IMG/VR virus record: IMGVR_UViG_3300008448_000672
Coordinates: 1-23,335 of that record
Length of the DNA: 23,335 nucleotides
DNA from: a virus
Direction: 5' to 3' (one strand)
This document shows positions 14,382 to 22,154 of the stretch, in pieces. The notes under the pieces are model-generated. The model made no database searches. It was not told the DNA's origin and saw nothing but the letters and a program-made list of their open reading frames with translations. Every line of letters begins with the position of its first letter. Within the stretch, counting starts at the first letter, position 1. Position numbers and translations under genes: made by a program.

Positions 14382-14390
14382 TGCTAAAAT
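14382..14390 (+). promoter_or_regulatory. Possible extended -10 promoter (TGCTAAAAT) for the tail tube gene
   Basis: TAAAAT preceded by TGC lies 71 bases before ATG 14461. No -35 is evident. It would give a leader of about 64 bases. The position overlaps the +1-frame extension of the preceding gene, so it is a weak call. Confidence 0.3.
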
Positions 14391-14438
14391 TATCATTGAG
14401 GAAGCAGTAAAAGACCACCCCGTCTAAAAAGTCAAAAA

Positions 14439-14460
14439 TAACAGGAGGTGAAAAGAAAAT
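14439..14460 (+). promoter_or_regulatory. Strong translation-initiation leader of the tail tube gene
   Basis: TAACAGGAGGTGAAAA (14439-14454) then an A-rich spacer to ATG 14461, with 10 bases after GGAGGTG. The first 16 bases and the spacing are identical to the capsid gene leader at 10076. Confidence 0.7.
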
Positions 14461-15135
14461 ATGGCAACAGGTAATGCAAAAAATATTATCGTAGGAGCAG
14501 CAGAATTTTGGGCCTCAGAGAATGAGAACTCAGTAGTTGAGTACGAGTCAGTGTTTACATCTGACACAGCACCATCACAATCAGCAGCAACTAAGATTAA
14601 CGCTTACACCAACTCAAACGGAGCATTCCGTAACGTTGGTTTTACACAAGAAGGTATTGAATTGTCATTCGAACCAGACTACGGCGAAATCGAAGTTGAT
14701 CAACTTCTCGAAGTTGCAAAGATCTTCAAGCAGTCTATGAGAGTGACCCTTGCTACATCGCTAGCAGAGGCTACACTAGAGAACTTGCTTCTAGCAACAT
14801 CAGGTGCAGACTCAGATCTAGGTTCAGCAATTAACTCTACTACTAAATCACGTAAGTTGGACGTTAACGCAGGTGCCCTTGGATATGCTCCGATTGAGCG
14901 TACCATCGTCGCAGTCGGTCCAGCACCAGATTCAGTGGCAGCAGCAACAACAAATGGAAAAGCAGAAAGAATTTATTGGGGATATCGTGCAGTCTCTATG
15001 GAAACTACAACAGTAGGAGTACGTAGAAACGAAGCAACAGTCTTCCCAGTCTCATTCAGACTACTAACACATAACTCAACAGATACAAGTTCTAAGGACT
15101 TGTTCGGTAAGGTCGTAGACAGAGTTTACGCCTGA
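14461..15135 (+). CDS. Major tail (tube) protein
   Basis: 224-residue building block of the tail tube, stacked in rings along the tape measure. It has the second copy of the high-strength leader shared with the capsid gene and its own terminator, as expected for an abundant product. Pattern: N-terminal AKNIIVGAAEFWASE strand, a loop (VFTSDTAPSQSAATKINAYTN) and FRNVGFTQEGIELSFEPDYGEIEVDQLLEVAKIF, a strand-strand-helix unit typical of tail tube folds, then MRVTLATSLAEATLENLLLATSG helices and an Ig-free C-terminus with YWGYRAVSMETTTVGVRRNEATVFPVSFRLL. It lies directly before the chaperone and tape measure genes. No C-terminal Ig-like decoration domain is present. Confidence 0.87.
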   Translation: MATGNAKNIIVGAAEFWASENENSVVEYESVFTSDTAPSQSAATKINAYTNSNGAFRNVGFTQEGIELSFEPDYGEIEVDQLLEVAKIFKQSMRVTLATSLAEATLENLLLATSGADSDLGSAINSTTKSRKLDVNAGALGYAPIERTIVAVGPAPDSVAAATTNGKAERIYWGYRAVSMETTTVGVRRNEATVFPVSFRLLTHNSTDTSSKDLFGKVVDRVYA

Positions 15136-15156
15136 TTTACAACTTAATATAAGTTT

Positions 15157-15190
15157 GGAGAGGGGCACGGTAACAACCGTGCCCCCTTCC
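15157..15190 (+). terminator. Strong hairpin terminator after the tail tube gene
   Basis: GGGGCACGGT (15162-15171), loop AACA, ACCGTGCCCC (15176-15185), extended by four more pairs beyond an A-C mismatch, followed by TTATT. It lies 21 bases after the tail tube stop. Confidence 0.85.
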
Positions 15191-15212
15191 TTATTGAAGA
15201 TAGAACACCTAG

Positions 15213-15218
15213 TATAAT
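15213..15218 (+). promoter_or_regulatory. -10 box (TATAAT) for the chaperone/tape measure transcript
   Basis: A perfect TATAAT lies between the terminator and the AGGAGG site (15233-15238) of the next gene. A weak TTATTG (15191-15196) with a 16-base spacer is the best -35. The expected start is near 15225. Confidence 0.5.
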
Positions 15219-15242
15219 AAGAATAACCGTTTAGGAGGAAAT

Positions 15243-15578
15243 ATGGCAACACAGGTTTACGAAACAGTTGAGATTGAACTGCAAGATGGTAGCACTGTTA
15301 CTATCAAACCGATCAATATCAAAAACTTACGTCGCTTAATGGCGACATGGAACAAAACTGCAGAAGCAAAATCAGAGGATGAATTCCTTGATATTCTTCT
15401 GGAGTGCACGAACATTGCATTTAGTCAATTCAATCCAGATGTAACAAAAGAACAACTGGAAGAATTACTTGATCTGCAGACTATGTACAAAATCTTGGAG
15501 GTGGCTGCTGATATCAAGTTGAACGACCCAAATCTACTGAGGGAGGCTCAGGAAGCGGTTGGGAGGAACTTGACTTAG
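15243..15578 (+). CDS. Tail assembly chaperone, short form (lambda gpG-like)
   Basis: The 111-residue first part of the tail-assembly chaperone, which binds the tape measure and recruits tube subunits during assembly but is not in the virion. It starts MATQVYETVEIELQDGSTVTIKPINIKNLRRLMATWNK, a beta hairpin followed by helices, then a DEFLDILLECTNIAFSQFNPDVTKEQLEELLDLQTMYKILEVAADI helical core common to this family. AGGAGG lies 4 bases before ATG. It ends TTG ACT TAG, while the -1 frame stays open from 15512 past this stop and encodes a continuous protein, so a longer frameshifted form is expected. The position between tube and tape measure genes is diagnostic. Confidence 0.82.
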   Translation: MATQVYETVEIELQDGSTVTIKPINIKNLRRLMATWNKTAEAKSEDEFLDILLECTNIAFSQFNPDVTKEQLEELLDLQTMYKILEVAADIKLNDPNLLREAQEAVGRNLT

Positions 15579-15907
15579 CCCCCCTCGTATCAGAGGTTTT
15601 TCTTCTTGGAAACTGGAAAGATTACGAACAACTAGAGTCTAGTCTTTCAATCAAAGAACTTATGGCAACAATAACCGCAATGCATGAGAGAGAAGGTAGA
15701 CATAATAAGTTCCTCGCTGCACTTCAAGGTGTAAATCTTGAAGGAGATGATCAGGCAACTGACTCAGAGGAACCAACAAGTCTACAAGAAATTTATGCCA
15801 GAGTTAACGCAAAGTTATCTGGCGATCAGTCGATCCTTGATGCTGCTAACGCAGGTATCACGGAAGACATGGGATTGGGGTATCAGGTGGTAGGCAATGG
15901 CAGATAA
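15560..15907 (+). CDS. Tail assembly chaperone, frameshift-encoded C-terminal part (lambda gpT-like)
   Basis: The -1 reading frame is open from 15512 to 15907 and from about 15560 reads WEELDLAPLVSEVFLLGNWKD, then YEQLESSLSIKELMATITAMHEREGRHNKFLAALQGVNL and an acidic tail. It has no start codon with a ribosome site until a poorly initiated ATG at 15662, and the protein-like sequence begins well before that, so it is best read as the extension of the chaperone by -1 frameshifting somewhere between 15512 and 15576. The start given here is the likeliest junction, not a measured one. The segment overlaps the tape measure start by 11 bases. This G/GT organisation is widely conserved in long-tailed phages. 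No canonical slippery heptamer is visible. Confidence 0.72.
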   Translation, partial: WEELDLAPLVSEVFLLGNWKDYEQLESSLSIKELMATITAMHEREGRHNKFLAALQGVNLEGDDQATDSEEPTSLQEIYARVNAKLSGDQSILDAANAGITEDMGLGYQVVGNGR

Positions 15908-18900
15908 CAATATTAACACTACGTTTCAGTATGATGCTAATTTTGCTCCATTGCTTGCCCAACTCAAATCTCTTATTGGTCAAGTTAATGCTCTTAATGC
16001 ACAGTTTAACTCCCTTGATGCCAATTCAGTAAGAACACAAAAAGCACTTGCTCAAACCTTTTTAGGTCAAGTAGGTGCTGTCGGTGGATTTAAGTCATCA
16101 GTTGTAGACTTAACAACACAAACTGACAAATTTGGTCAGGCTCTCACCAGAAATAAACTCACAATGCGTGAGTATTTCCAAGAGTCAAGAAATGCTTTTA
16201 AGCAAAATAGTAATGCAATGCGTCTTGCTCAACAGCAAGTACGTGTATTACAGTCTCAGATGGTGCAGATAGGTAAAGGACAAGCAGCAGTCTTTACCCC
16301 TGCAGCACTGAATTTAAAAGACTATAACACTCAACTTCAGATGTCGGCCCAGAGATGGTCTATCTTTAATAAGTTAGTAAGTGATGGAGCAACCTCCTTA
16401 ATTAACTTTGGTAAGAACACTCAGTGGGCTGGACGTCAGTTGATGGTTGGATTAACACTACCACTTACAGTTTTTGGGGCAGCAGTATCTAAAACATTTA
16501 GAGAAGTAGATGCCGAACTAACAAGATTTGCTAAGGTCTATGGATCCGATCTTGTTGATGCAAATGGAAATGCAACAGAACAAATGAAAGGCCAAATTTT
16601 AGATTTGGCAAAAACCTACGCTTCTACATATGGTGTCGCTGCAAAAGAAACAGCAGCCTTAGCAGCAGACATAGCAGCAACAGGTCTTGAAGGGGCAGAG
16701 TTGGTGGGGGCTGTAGCACAAACTACACGCCTTGCAGTTCTTGGTGAAGTTGACAGACAAGATGCTATGAAAACTACTCTTGCATTGCAATCATCTTTTA
16801 AGCAAAACACAGAAGAACTCGCTGAGTCAATTAACTTCCTAAACGCAGTTGAAAACCAGACATCAACCACCCTTCAAGATTTTACAGAAGCAATTCCTAA
16901 AGCAGGTCCAGTTGTTCGTGGACTTGGTGGTGATATCAAAGACTTAGCCTTAATGCTTACAGCAATGCGTGAAGGTGGTATTCCAGCAGCAGAAGCAGCA
17001 AACGCAATTAAGTCTGGTATGGCTTCTTTGATCAACCCAACAAGACAAGCAAGAGAACAACTTATGGGTTTTGGTATTGACATTGATGGAATTGTTAAAG
17101 CAAACCGTGGTGAACTTATTCCTACAGTTATGTCCTTTAAGCAAGCACTTGATAGTGTAGATGAATTTACAAGATCTCAAGCAATTGAAACAGTATTTGG
17201 TAAGTACCAGTTTGCTAGAATGGGTGCTTTGTTTGATAACATTGGAGAGTCTGGATCTCAAACTCAAAAAGTTATGGAACTTATGGGTGCATCAACAAAG
17301 GAACTTGGACAAATTGCAGATGGTGAAATCAAGACCTTAACAGAATCCACCTCTATGAGATTCCAAAGAGCAATGGAAGGAATCAAGGCAGCCCTTATTC
17401 CTGTCGGTGAGGCAATTACAAGTACCGTAATCCCATTCATGACTCAGTTCTCAGATATTATTAATAACATTGTAGAAGGATTTAATAATCTACCAGGTCC
17501 AGTTCAAAAGTTCTTAAAACTATTTACAGGATTTACAGTTATTGCAGGTCCTATTATTATGCTTGTTGGTCTTCTAAGCAACTTTGTAGGATACATGGTC
17601 AAGGGGGCCATGGGCTTTACAAACCTTGGCAGAAGAATGCTTGGCTTACCAGTACAAAAATTTGAATTATTAACAGCAGACCTAATGGCTGCAAACGTTG
17701 CAACAGACACTTTGACTGTATCTTATACAGAGCAAGCGGTTGCCCTATCTAGACTTAATGCTGAGTTAGCACGTTATGGTGCAAGCCTAAGAGCAACAGC
17801 AATGGTAAATCCAGGAATGCTTATTGGAAGAGGAAAGAATCCTAAGAAACTTGCTAGTGGTGGAATTGTTAGAGGACCAGGAACAGGAACATCAGATTCT
17901 ATTCCAGCAATGTTGTCTAACGGAGAATCTGTTATTCCAGCAAAGCAAACAAAGAAGTATGGTGGACTAATTAATGGAATTATTGATGGAAACATCCCAG
18001 GCTTTGCTAAAGGACTAAGACCACCAAAGACTGCACCAGTTGTTGACTTTGAAGGTAAGTCTTACCCTACAAAAACTATTCAAAGTGCTCAGGCAGTACA
18101 AGATATTCTTGACGCTATGGAGTTTAATGCAGAAACGGGAATGTATACATATATAACTCCAAGCGGAAAAAGATCTTCTAGAACAAGAGAACAGGTTCTT
18201 GGAATTCTTGATAGAAGAGCAGCAAAGGGTAACATAACTGAAAGTGGAATTCTCAAGGGATTAGATCGTGAGCGTGGTGGTAGAGGTTCAGGAAAGAGTT
18301 CTGATCCATATAAGCCAGCACGATACAAAGAAGAAGCAGCAAAAATATTTGAAACAGAATTTGATTATGTCAAAAAGAAAACTGGAATTGAGAACAACTC
18401 AGCATATCAGATTCACTCATCTCACATTAATCCAGATATAGATCCAGCAACTGGAATGAAGCGTTGGGACGATCAGGCAAACATTGCCCCAGACGCTGGA
18501 TACATGAATCTTTTTATGGAAGCAAACAAAAAAACTTTTGCAGAATTGTTAAAAAAGAGTGATGCAGAACTTAAAGCATTAGGAATTGATAGATCGGAAT
18601 TAAAGAAACTTGCTAGTGGAATTCACCCAACAACATTAAAAGGTGCAAGAACAATGGCAGCAATTGGAAGATTTACTGGAACTCCTCTTGGAAAGATGGT
18701 AAGTACCGCAGTTAAATACAGAGAGTCAACTGGATTCTATAAAGGTGGAATGAAAACCAAGGCTGATCTTTTAACAAGATTAGGCCTAGCAATGTCGTCA
18801 AAGAAACGTGGTGCTGCTGGTAGAACTGCTGGAAGATTAAAGAAAGACACTATGGTTCCAATGCCAGCAGGAGTCACACCAGTAGGAGTTCATGAAGGAG

Positions 18901-21900
18901 AAATGATTATTCCTGCAGCCCTTGCTGAAGAGGGTGCAGAAATTAAAGATGGCAAGGTAAGCAAACTTAAGAGGATGGCTGGATCTCAGGCTGTAACCAA
19001 GGCAGGGTCTATGGGCATGAATGCAGCCTTTATGCTTCCAGCACTTGGAATTATTGATGAGCGTCTTGCTAATACTGCAAACAAATTAAGTCTTTTTGCT
19101 CTTGGCCTATCTGCTGCATCTATGTCATTAAAAGCAGTTGCAGGGCTTGGTGGAAAAGCAGGAATGCTAGCAAACGTAGGTCAAAAGGTAGGCTTACAAG
19201 GTGCATTGTTAAAGGGTGGAGGAAAGACTGCAGTAGGTAGAGGAATGGGTCAAGCAATGCTAATGGGTGGAAGAATGCTCACTGCTTTGTCTGGACCAAT
19301 TGGACTTGCCGTTGCTGCAATTGGTGTATCACTAGCCCTTCTTGTTAAGAACATTAAAGATACTAACAAAGAAATGACAGCAGCATTTGCTACTGGAACA
19401 GAGTCTGCTAAAGTATTTGGAATTCAATTAAACTCACTTCGTGAAGCGTGGGACTCATTCGGTAATGAAGTTGAAGATACTACAGCATTAGATCAAGCAG
19501 CAAAGTCTGACTTTGGTACTCTTATCGGCAAGTTAAAAGATATGACTTCTAAGACAGAAATTCAAAGCGAGTTTAAAACATTCTACGCAAGCCTTATCTC
19601 ACAAGGATTTACAGCAGAGCAAGCACAAAACCTTGTTTCATCTGTAGCAAGACAAGCAGAAAAAGAACCAATTCTTTTATCTGTAACTGCAGAATTAAAA
19701 GCAATTAAAACACCAGGAGATGTTGTAAAGCAACTTCAGGCTGGTGTGATGGCTTCACTAGATGACAGCAAGGGATTCTTTGGTGCATTTGATAGCCTCT
19801 TCTCACAAGATCAAGGCAAGGCTCTTGGCGTAGGGGTTGAGGCGTTAATGAAGGCATACGACTCTGCACCAATCGAAACAATGAAAGCCTTTAGTGACAT
19901 CATTGCAAAGGTTAAAGCAGATGGTACAGGATTCTTTGCCTCTTCAGTTGCAGACGGCATAGATGACTATGCAGATAGTATTAAAGAAACAAATCCAGTT
20001 CTTGCTGAGGCCATCCTTAAGGCTGATGGATTTGAAAATAAACTAAAGATGATTATAGCAACACAGGCTGGCATGGATCTAAGTAATGTTACAGACCAGT
20101 TATTAGACTTTGCTATTAAGGCAGACGCAGCCTCAAATGCTGCAACAGCAATGCAAACTGCGTTAAGAGCAGATTTAGATGAGGCTAAAAAGGCTTTAGA
20201 AGATAACCATAGATCTTATATCACTGCAAAGGAAGATGAAATCATTGCAGATGAAAAGGCAATGAAGAAACGACAAGAAGCGACAAAGAAGCAACTTGAG
20301 GGAATTCAAAATGAAATTGATAAACGTGAAAAGACAATTGATGCTGCTCAAGAAAAAATTGATGCAATTGAAAAAGAAAGAGATGTTGTTAATGAATTTT
20401 ATGATGGACAACTAGATGCTCTAGATGCCATTAATAAGAAAGAAGAATATAACGCTCAACAAAGACAGACTATGTACGATGCTCTTGGTGCATTGTCTCG
20501 TGGTGACATTCAAGGATTTATGGCTGCTAGAGAAACAATGGCAGGAAACGCTGGTGCTAATGTAAGAGAGCAAGCGAAGGATATGCTTACAACTAGACAA
20601 GAGAATGCAAACAAGGTTCTTAATGCTAGAAGAGATGAGCAGGAAGCCATTATTGATCAAGAACAAAAAATGATCAAACTCCGTCGTGAGCAGATGGAGA
20701 CAATTCAAAAGGCTACAGAAAAGTTTATAGAAGGAAAGCAAAAGGAAATTGAAAAGACTCAAGAACTTATGCGTATGGAGCAGAGAAGATATTCTGCTGC
20801 CAACAGTGCTATTGATGATTTATACGCTAAGAATCCTTCAGAGTGGACTCAGCAAAACTTAAATGCAGTTAACGCTGCTGTTCAAAAGCACACTTCTCAA
20901 GTTGCAAAGACTGTAGGAGCCAGCCTTAAGAATGCATCTGCAACAATTCCAAAGGCATTTACAAGTTACTATGAAAATGCTGCAAAGGCTGCAGGTTTAT
21001 CTTCATCAGAACTAAAGAATTTCCTTGATCTTAAGAAGGCACTTGGTCAGAAAAATGTAAAGATTGAAAAGGGCGATGCTCTTTATAAACTTCTTAACAA
21101 TATGGGTCTAGGCAACCTTGCAAATACAGCAGGCCTTGCTGATCTAAAGAAGTTAACTGGAACTATGCATACTGGTGGATATGTTGGTGGAAATGATCCA
21201 GAGCCATTAAAGACATTAGAGCGTGGAGAGTTTGTTCTTAATAAAGATGCAGTAAACAGAATTGGTAGAGGACGACTAGAGGCAATGAACTCTGGTACTG
21301 GTGGAGAACTAAGTCCATTTAACGCAACTGCAGGAATTCCTCAAGCGATACACAACAAGAATGAAGTAGGAACCAACTCAGCAGTCTCTCTATTAAGAAC
21401 ACAGCAACTTCCTATGGATATGTTAAGAATGAAGGCTCTTAATATTGCTGCAGGAGAGAATGTTAGTTATGGATCTCCAAGTTCAAGTGGATTTATTAAA
21501 CCACCAGGAGCAATGACAAGTCCATACGGCATGAGAATTCATCCAGTAACAAGAGAAAATAAGATGCACAATGGAATAGACTTTGGAATGCAACCTGGAG
21601 ATGCAGTTCCATCAATTGGACCAGGTAAAGTAATTTCAAGTAGTGTTGGACCAGACGTTGGAGGTAAAGTTCTTGTAAGACATCCTAACGGCTTTGATAG
21701 TGAATACTACCATATGTCTCCAAATGGATTAGCATCAGGAAATGTAAACGCAGGAAGCACATTAGGACGTGTTGGAAATGCTTCTGAAATGGGAAGACTT
21801 TCAACTGGACCACACCTTCACCTTGGAATGATGAAGGATGGAAACTATGTAGATCCTAAAAACTATTTACCATTGCGTCAAGGTGGTATTGTTAAGAATG

Positions 21901-22154
21901 ATGGAACTCCAGCAATGCTACACAGAGGAGAAATGGTATTGCCTGCTCCAACAACTAGAGAATTAATGGGTCCACAATACTCAGTCCCACAACCATCTGG
22001 CGACCAAGGAATGGTTTCAGTTACAACTGTTGGTGGAGATAAAACAACAATTAATGTTACAATTAACAGCAATCAAAATCCAAATGCTATTGCAAGTCAA
22101 GTTATTGCTAGAATTAATGATACAATTAAATCTAGAAGAGTAGGTAGGTCATAA
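15897..22154 (+). CDS. Tape measure protein with M23 peptidase domain
   Basis: 2085 residues: sets tail length, fills the tail tube and probably helps DNA cross the wall. In order: coiled-coil N-terminus (about 1-160); TP901-type tape measure core (about 168-450: GKNTQWAGRQLMVGLTLPLT, the KETAALAADIAATG helix, and AMREGGIPAAEAANAIKSGM); a hydrophobic segment near 535-575; a GG...GE repeat at about 653-685; an unrecognised insert (about 710-900); another GE repeat near 995; hydrophobic Gly/Ala-rich helices (about 1040-1155); a long charged coiled coil (about 1422-1641); a third GG...GE repeat; and an M23 endopeptidase with H1891, D1895 and HLH (H1973, H1975), followed by a fourth repeat. All M23 zinc and catalytic positions appear intact. 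The start overlaps the chaperone extension by 11 bases and the stop overlaps the next gene (TAATG). Confidence 0.96.
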   Translation: MADNNINTTFQYDANFAPLLAQLKSLIGQVNALNAQFNSLDANSVRTQKALAQTFLGQVGAVGGFKSSVVDLTTQTDKFGQALTRNKLTMREYFQESRNAFKQNSNAMRLAQQQVRVLQSQMVQIGKGQAAVFTPAALNLKDYNTQLQMSAQRWSIFNKLVSDGATSLINFGKNTQWAGRQLMVGLTLPLTVFGAAVSKTFREVDAELTRFAKVYGSDLVDANGNATEQMKGQILDLAKTYASTYGVAAKETAALAADIAATGLEGAELVGAVAQTTRLAVLGEVDRQDAMKTTLALQSSFKQNTEELAESINFLNAVENQTSTTLQDFTEAIPKAGPVVRGLGGDIKDLALMLTAMREGGIPAAEAANAIKSGMASLINPTRQAREQLMGFGIDIDGIVKANRGELIPTVMSFKQALDSVDEFTRSQAIETVFGKYQFARMGALFDNIGESGSQTQKVMELMGASTKELGQIADGEIKTLTESTSMRFQRAMEGIKAALIPVGEAITSTVIPFMTQFSDIINNIVEGFNNLPGPVQKFLKLFTGFTVIAGPIIMLVGLLSNFVGYMVKGAMGFTNLGRRMLGLPVQKFELLTADLMAANVATDTLTVSYTEQAVALSRLNAELARYGASLRATAMVNPGMLIGRGKNPKKLASGGIVRGPGTGTSDSIPAMLSNGESVIPAKQTKKYGGLINGIIDGNIPGFAKGLRPPKTAPVVDFEGKSYPTKTIQSAQAVQDILDAMEFNAETGMYTYITPSGKRSSRTREQVLGILDRRAAKGNITESGILKGLDRERGGRGSGKSSDPYKPARYKEEAAKIFETEFDYVKKKTGIENNSAYQIHSSHINPDIDPATGMKRWDDQANIAPDAGYMNLFMEANKKTFAELLKKSDAELKALGIDRSELKKLASGIHPTTLKGARTMAAIGRFTGTPLGKMVSTAVKYRESTGFYKGGMKTKADLLTRLGLAMSSKKRGAAGRTAGRLKKDTMVPMPAGVTPVGVHEGEMIIPAALAEEGAEIKDGKVSKLKRMAGSQAVTKAGSMGMNAAFMLPALGIIDERLANTANKLSLFALGLSAASMSLKAVAGLGGKAGMLANVGQKVGLQGALLKGGGKTAVGRGMGQAMLMGGRMLTALSGPIGLAVAAIGVSLALLVKNIKDTNKEMTAAFATGTESAKVFGIQLNSLREAWDSFGNEVEDTTALDQAAKSDFGTLIGKLKDMTSKTEIQSEFKTFYASLISQGFTAEQAQNLVSSVARQAEKEPILLSVTAELKAIKTPGDVVKQLQAGVMASLDDSKGFFGAFDSLFSQDQGKALGVGVEALMKAYDSAPIETMKAFSDIIAKVKADGTGFFASSVADGIDDYADSIKETNPVLAEAILKADGFENKLKMIIATQAGMDLSNVTDQLLDFAIKADAASNAATAMQTALRADLDEAKKALEDNHRSYITAKEDEIIADEKAMKKRQEATKKQLEGIQNEIDKREKTIDAAQEKIDAIEKERDVVNEFYDGQLDALDAINKKEEYNAQQRQTMYDALGALSRGDIQGFMAARETMAGNAGANVREQAKDMLTTRQENANKVLNARRDEQEAIIDQEQKMIKLRREQMETIQKATEKFIEGKQKEIEKTQELMRMEQRRYSAANSAIDDLYAKNPSEWTQQNLNAVNAAVQKHTSQVAKTVGASLKNASATIPKAFTSYYENAAKAAGLSSSELKNFLDLKKALGQKNVKIEKGDALYKLLNNMGLGNLANTAGLADLKKLTGTMHTGGYVGGNDPEPLKTLERGEFVLNKDAVNRIGRGRLEAMNSGTGGELSPFNATAGIPQAIHNKNEVGTNSAVSLLRTQQLPMDMLRMKALNIAAGENVSYGSPSSSGFIKPPGAMTSPYGMRIHPVTRENKMHNGIDFGMQPGDAVPSIGPGKVISSSVGPDVGGKVLVRHPNGFDSEYYHMSPNGLASGNVNAGSTLGRVGNASEMGRLSTGPHLHLGMMKDGNYVDPKNYLPLRQGGIVKNDGTPAMLHRGEMVLPAPTTRELMGPQYSVPQPSGDQGMVSVTTVGGDKTTINVTINSNQNPNAIASQVIARINDTIKSRRVGRS
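17844..17860 (+). repeat. 17-bp direct repeat copy 1 within the tape measure gene
   Basis: AAGAAACTTGCTAGTGG occurs here and again at 18603-18619 in the same reading frame (KKLASG). With a TGG insertion in this copy the match extends through AATT. The two copies bound 253 codons. Confidence 0.85.
18603..18619 (+). repeat. 17-bp direct repeat copy 2 within the tape measure gene
   Basis: Identical to 17844-17860 over 17 bases. It marks the right boundary of a segment holding one GG...GE repeat and an HNH-like unknown domain. Confidence 0.85.

Noticed and set aside
14369-14410. 13-codon ORF starting with an ATGA overlap after the tail terminator gene
   Set aside because: Too short, no ribosome site and no recognisable feature.
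15579-15584. Run of six C as the frameshift slippery site
   Set aside because: It lies after the zero-frame TAG at 15576-15578, so a ribosome in the zero frame would not reach it.
20196-20762. Two minus-strand open frames rich in Phe, Leu and Ile that look like membrane proteins
   Set aside because: Their hydrophobicity is the reverse complement of the Lys/Glu-rich coiled coil of the tape measure.
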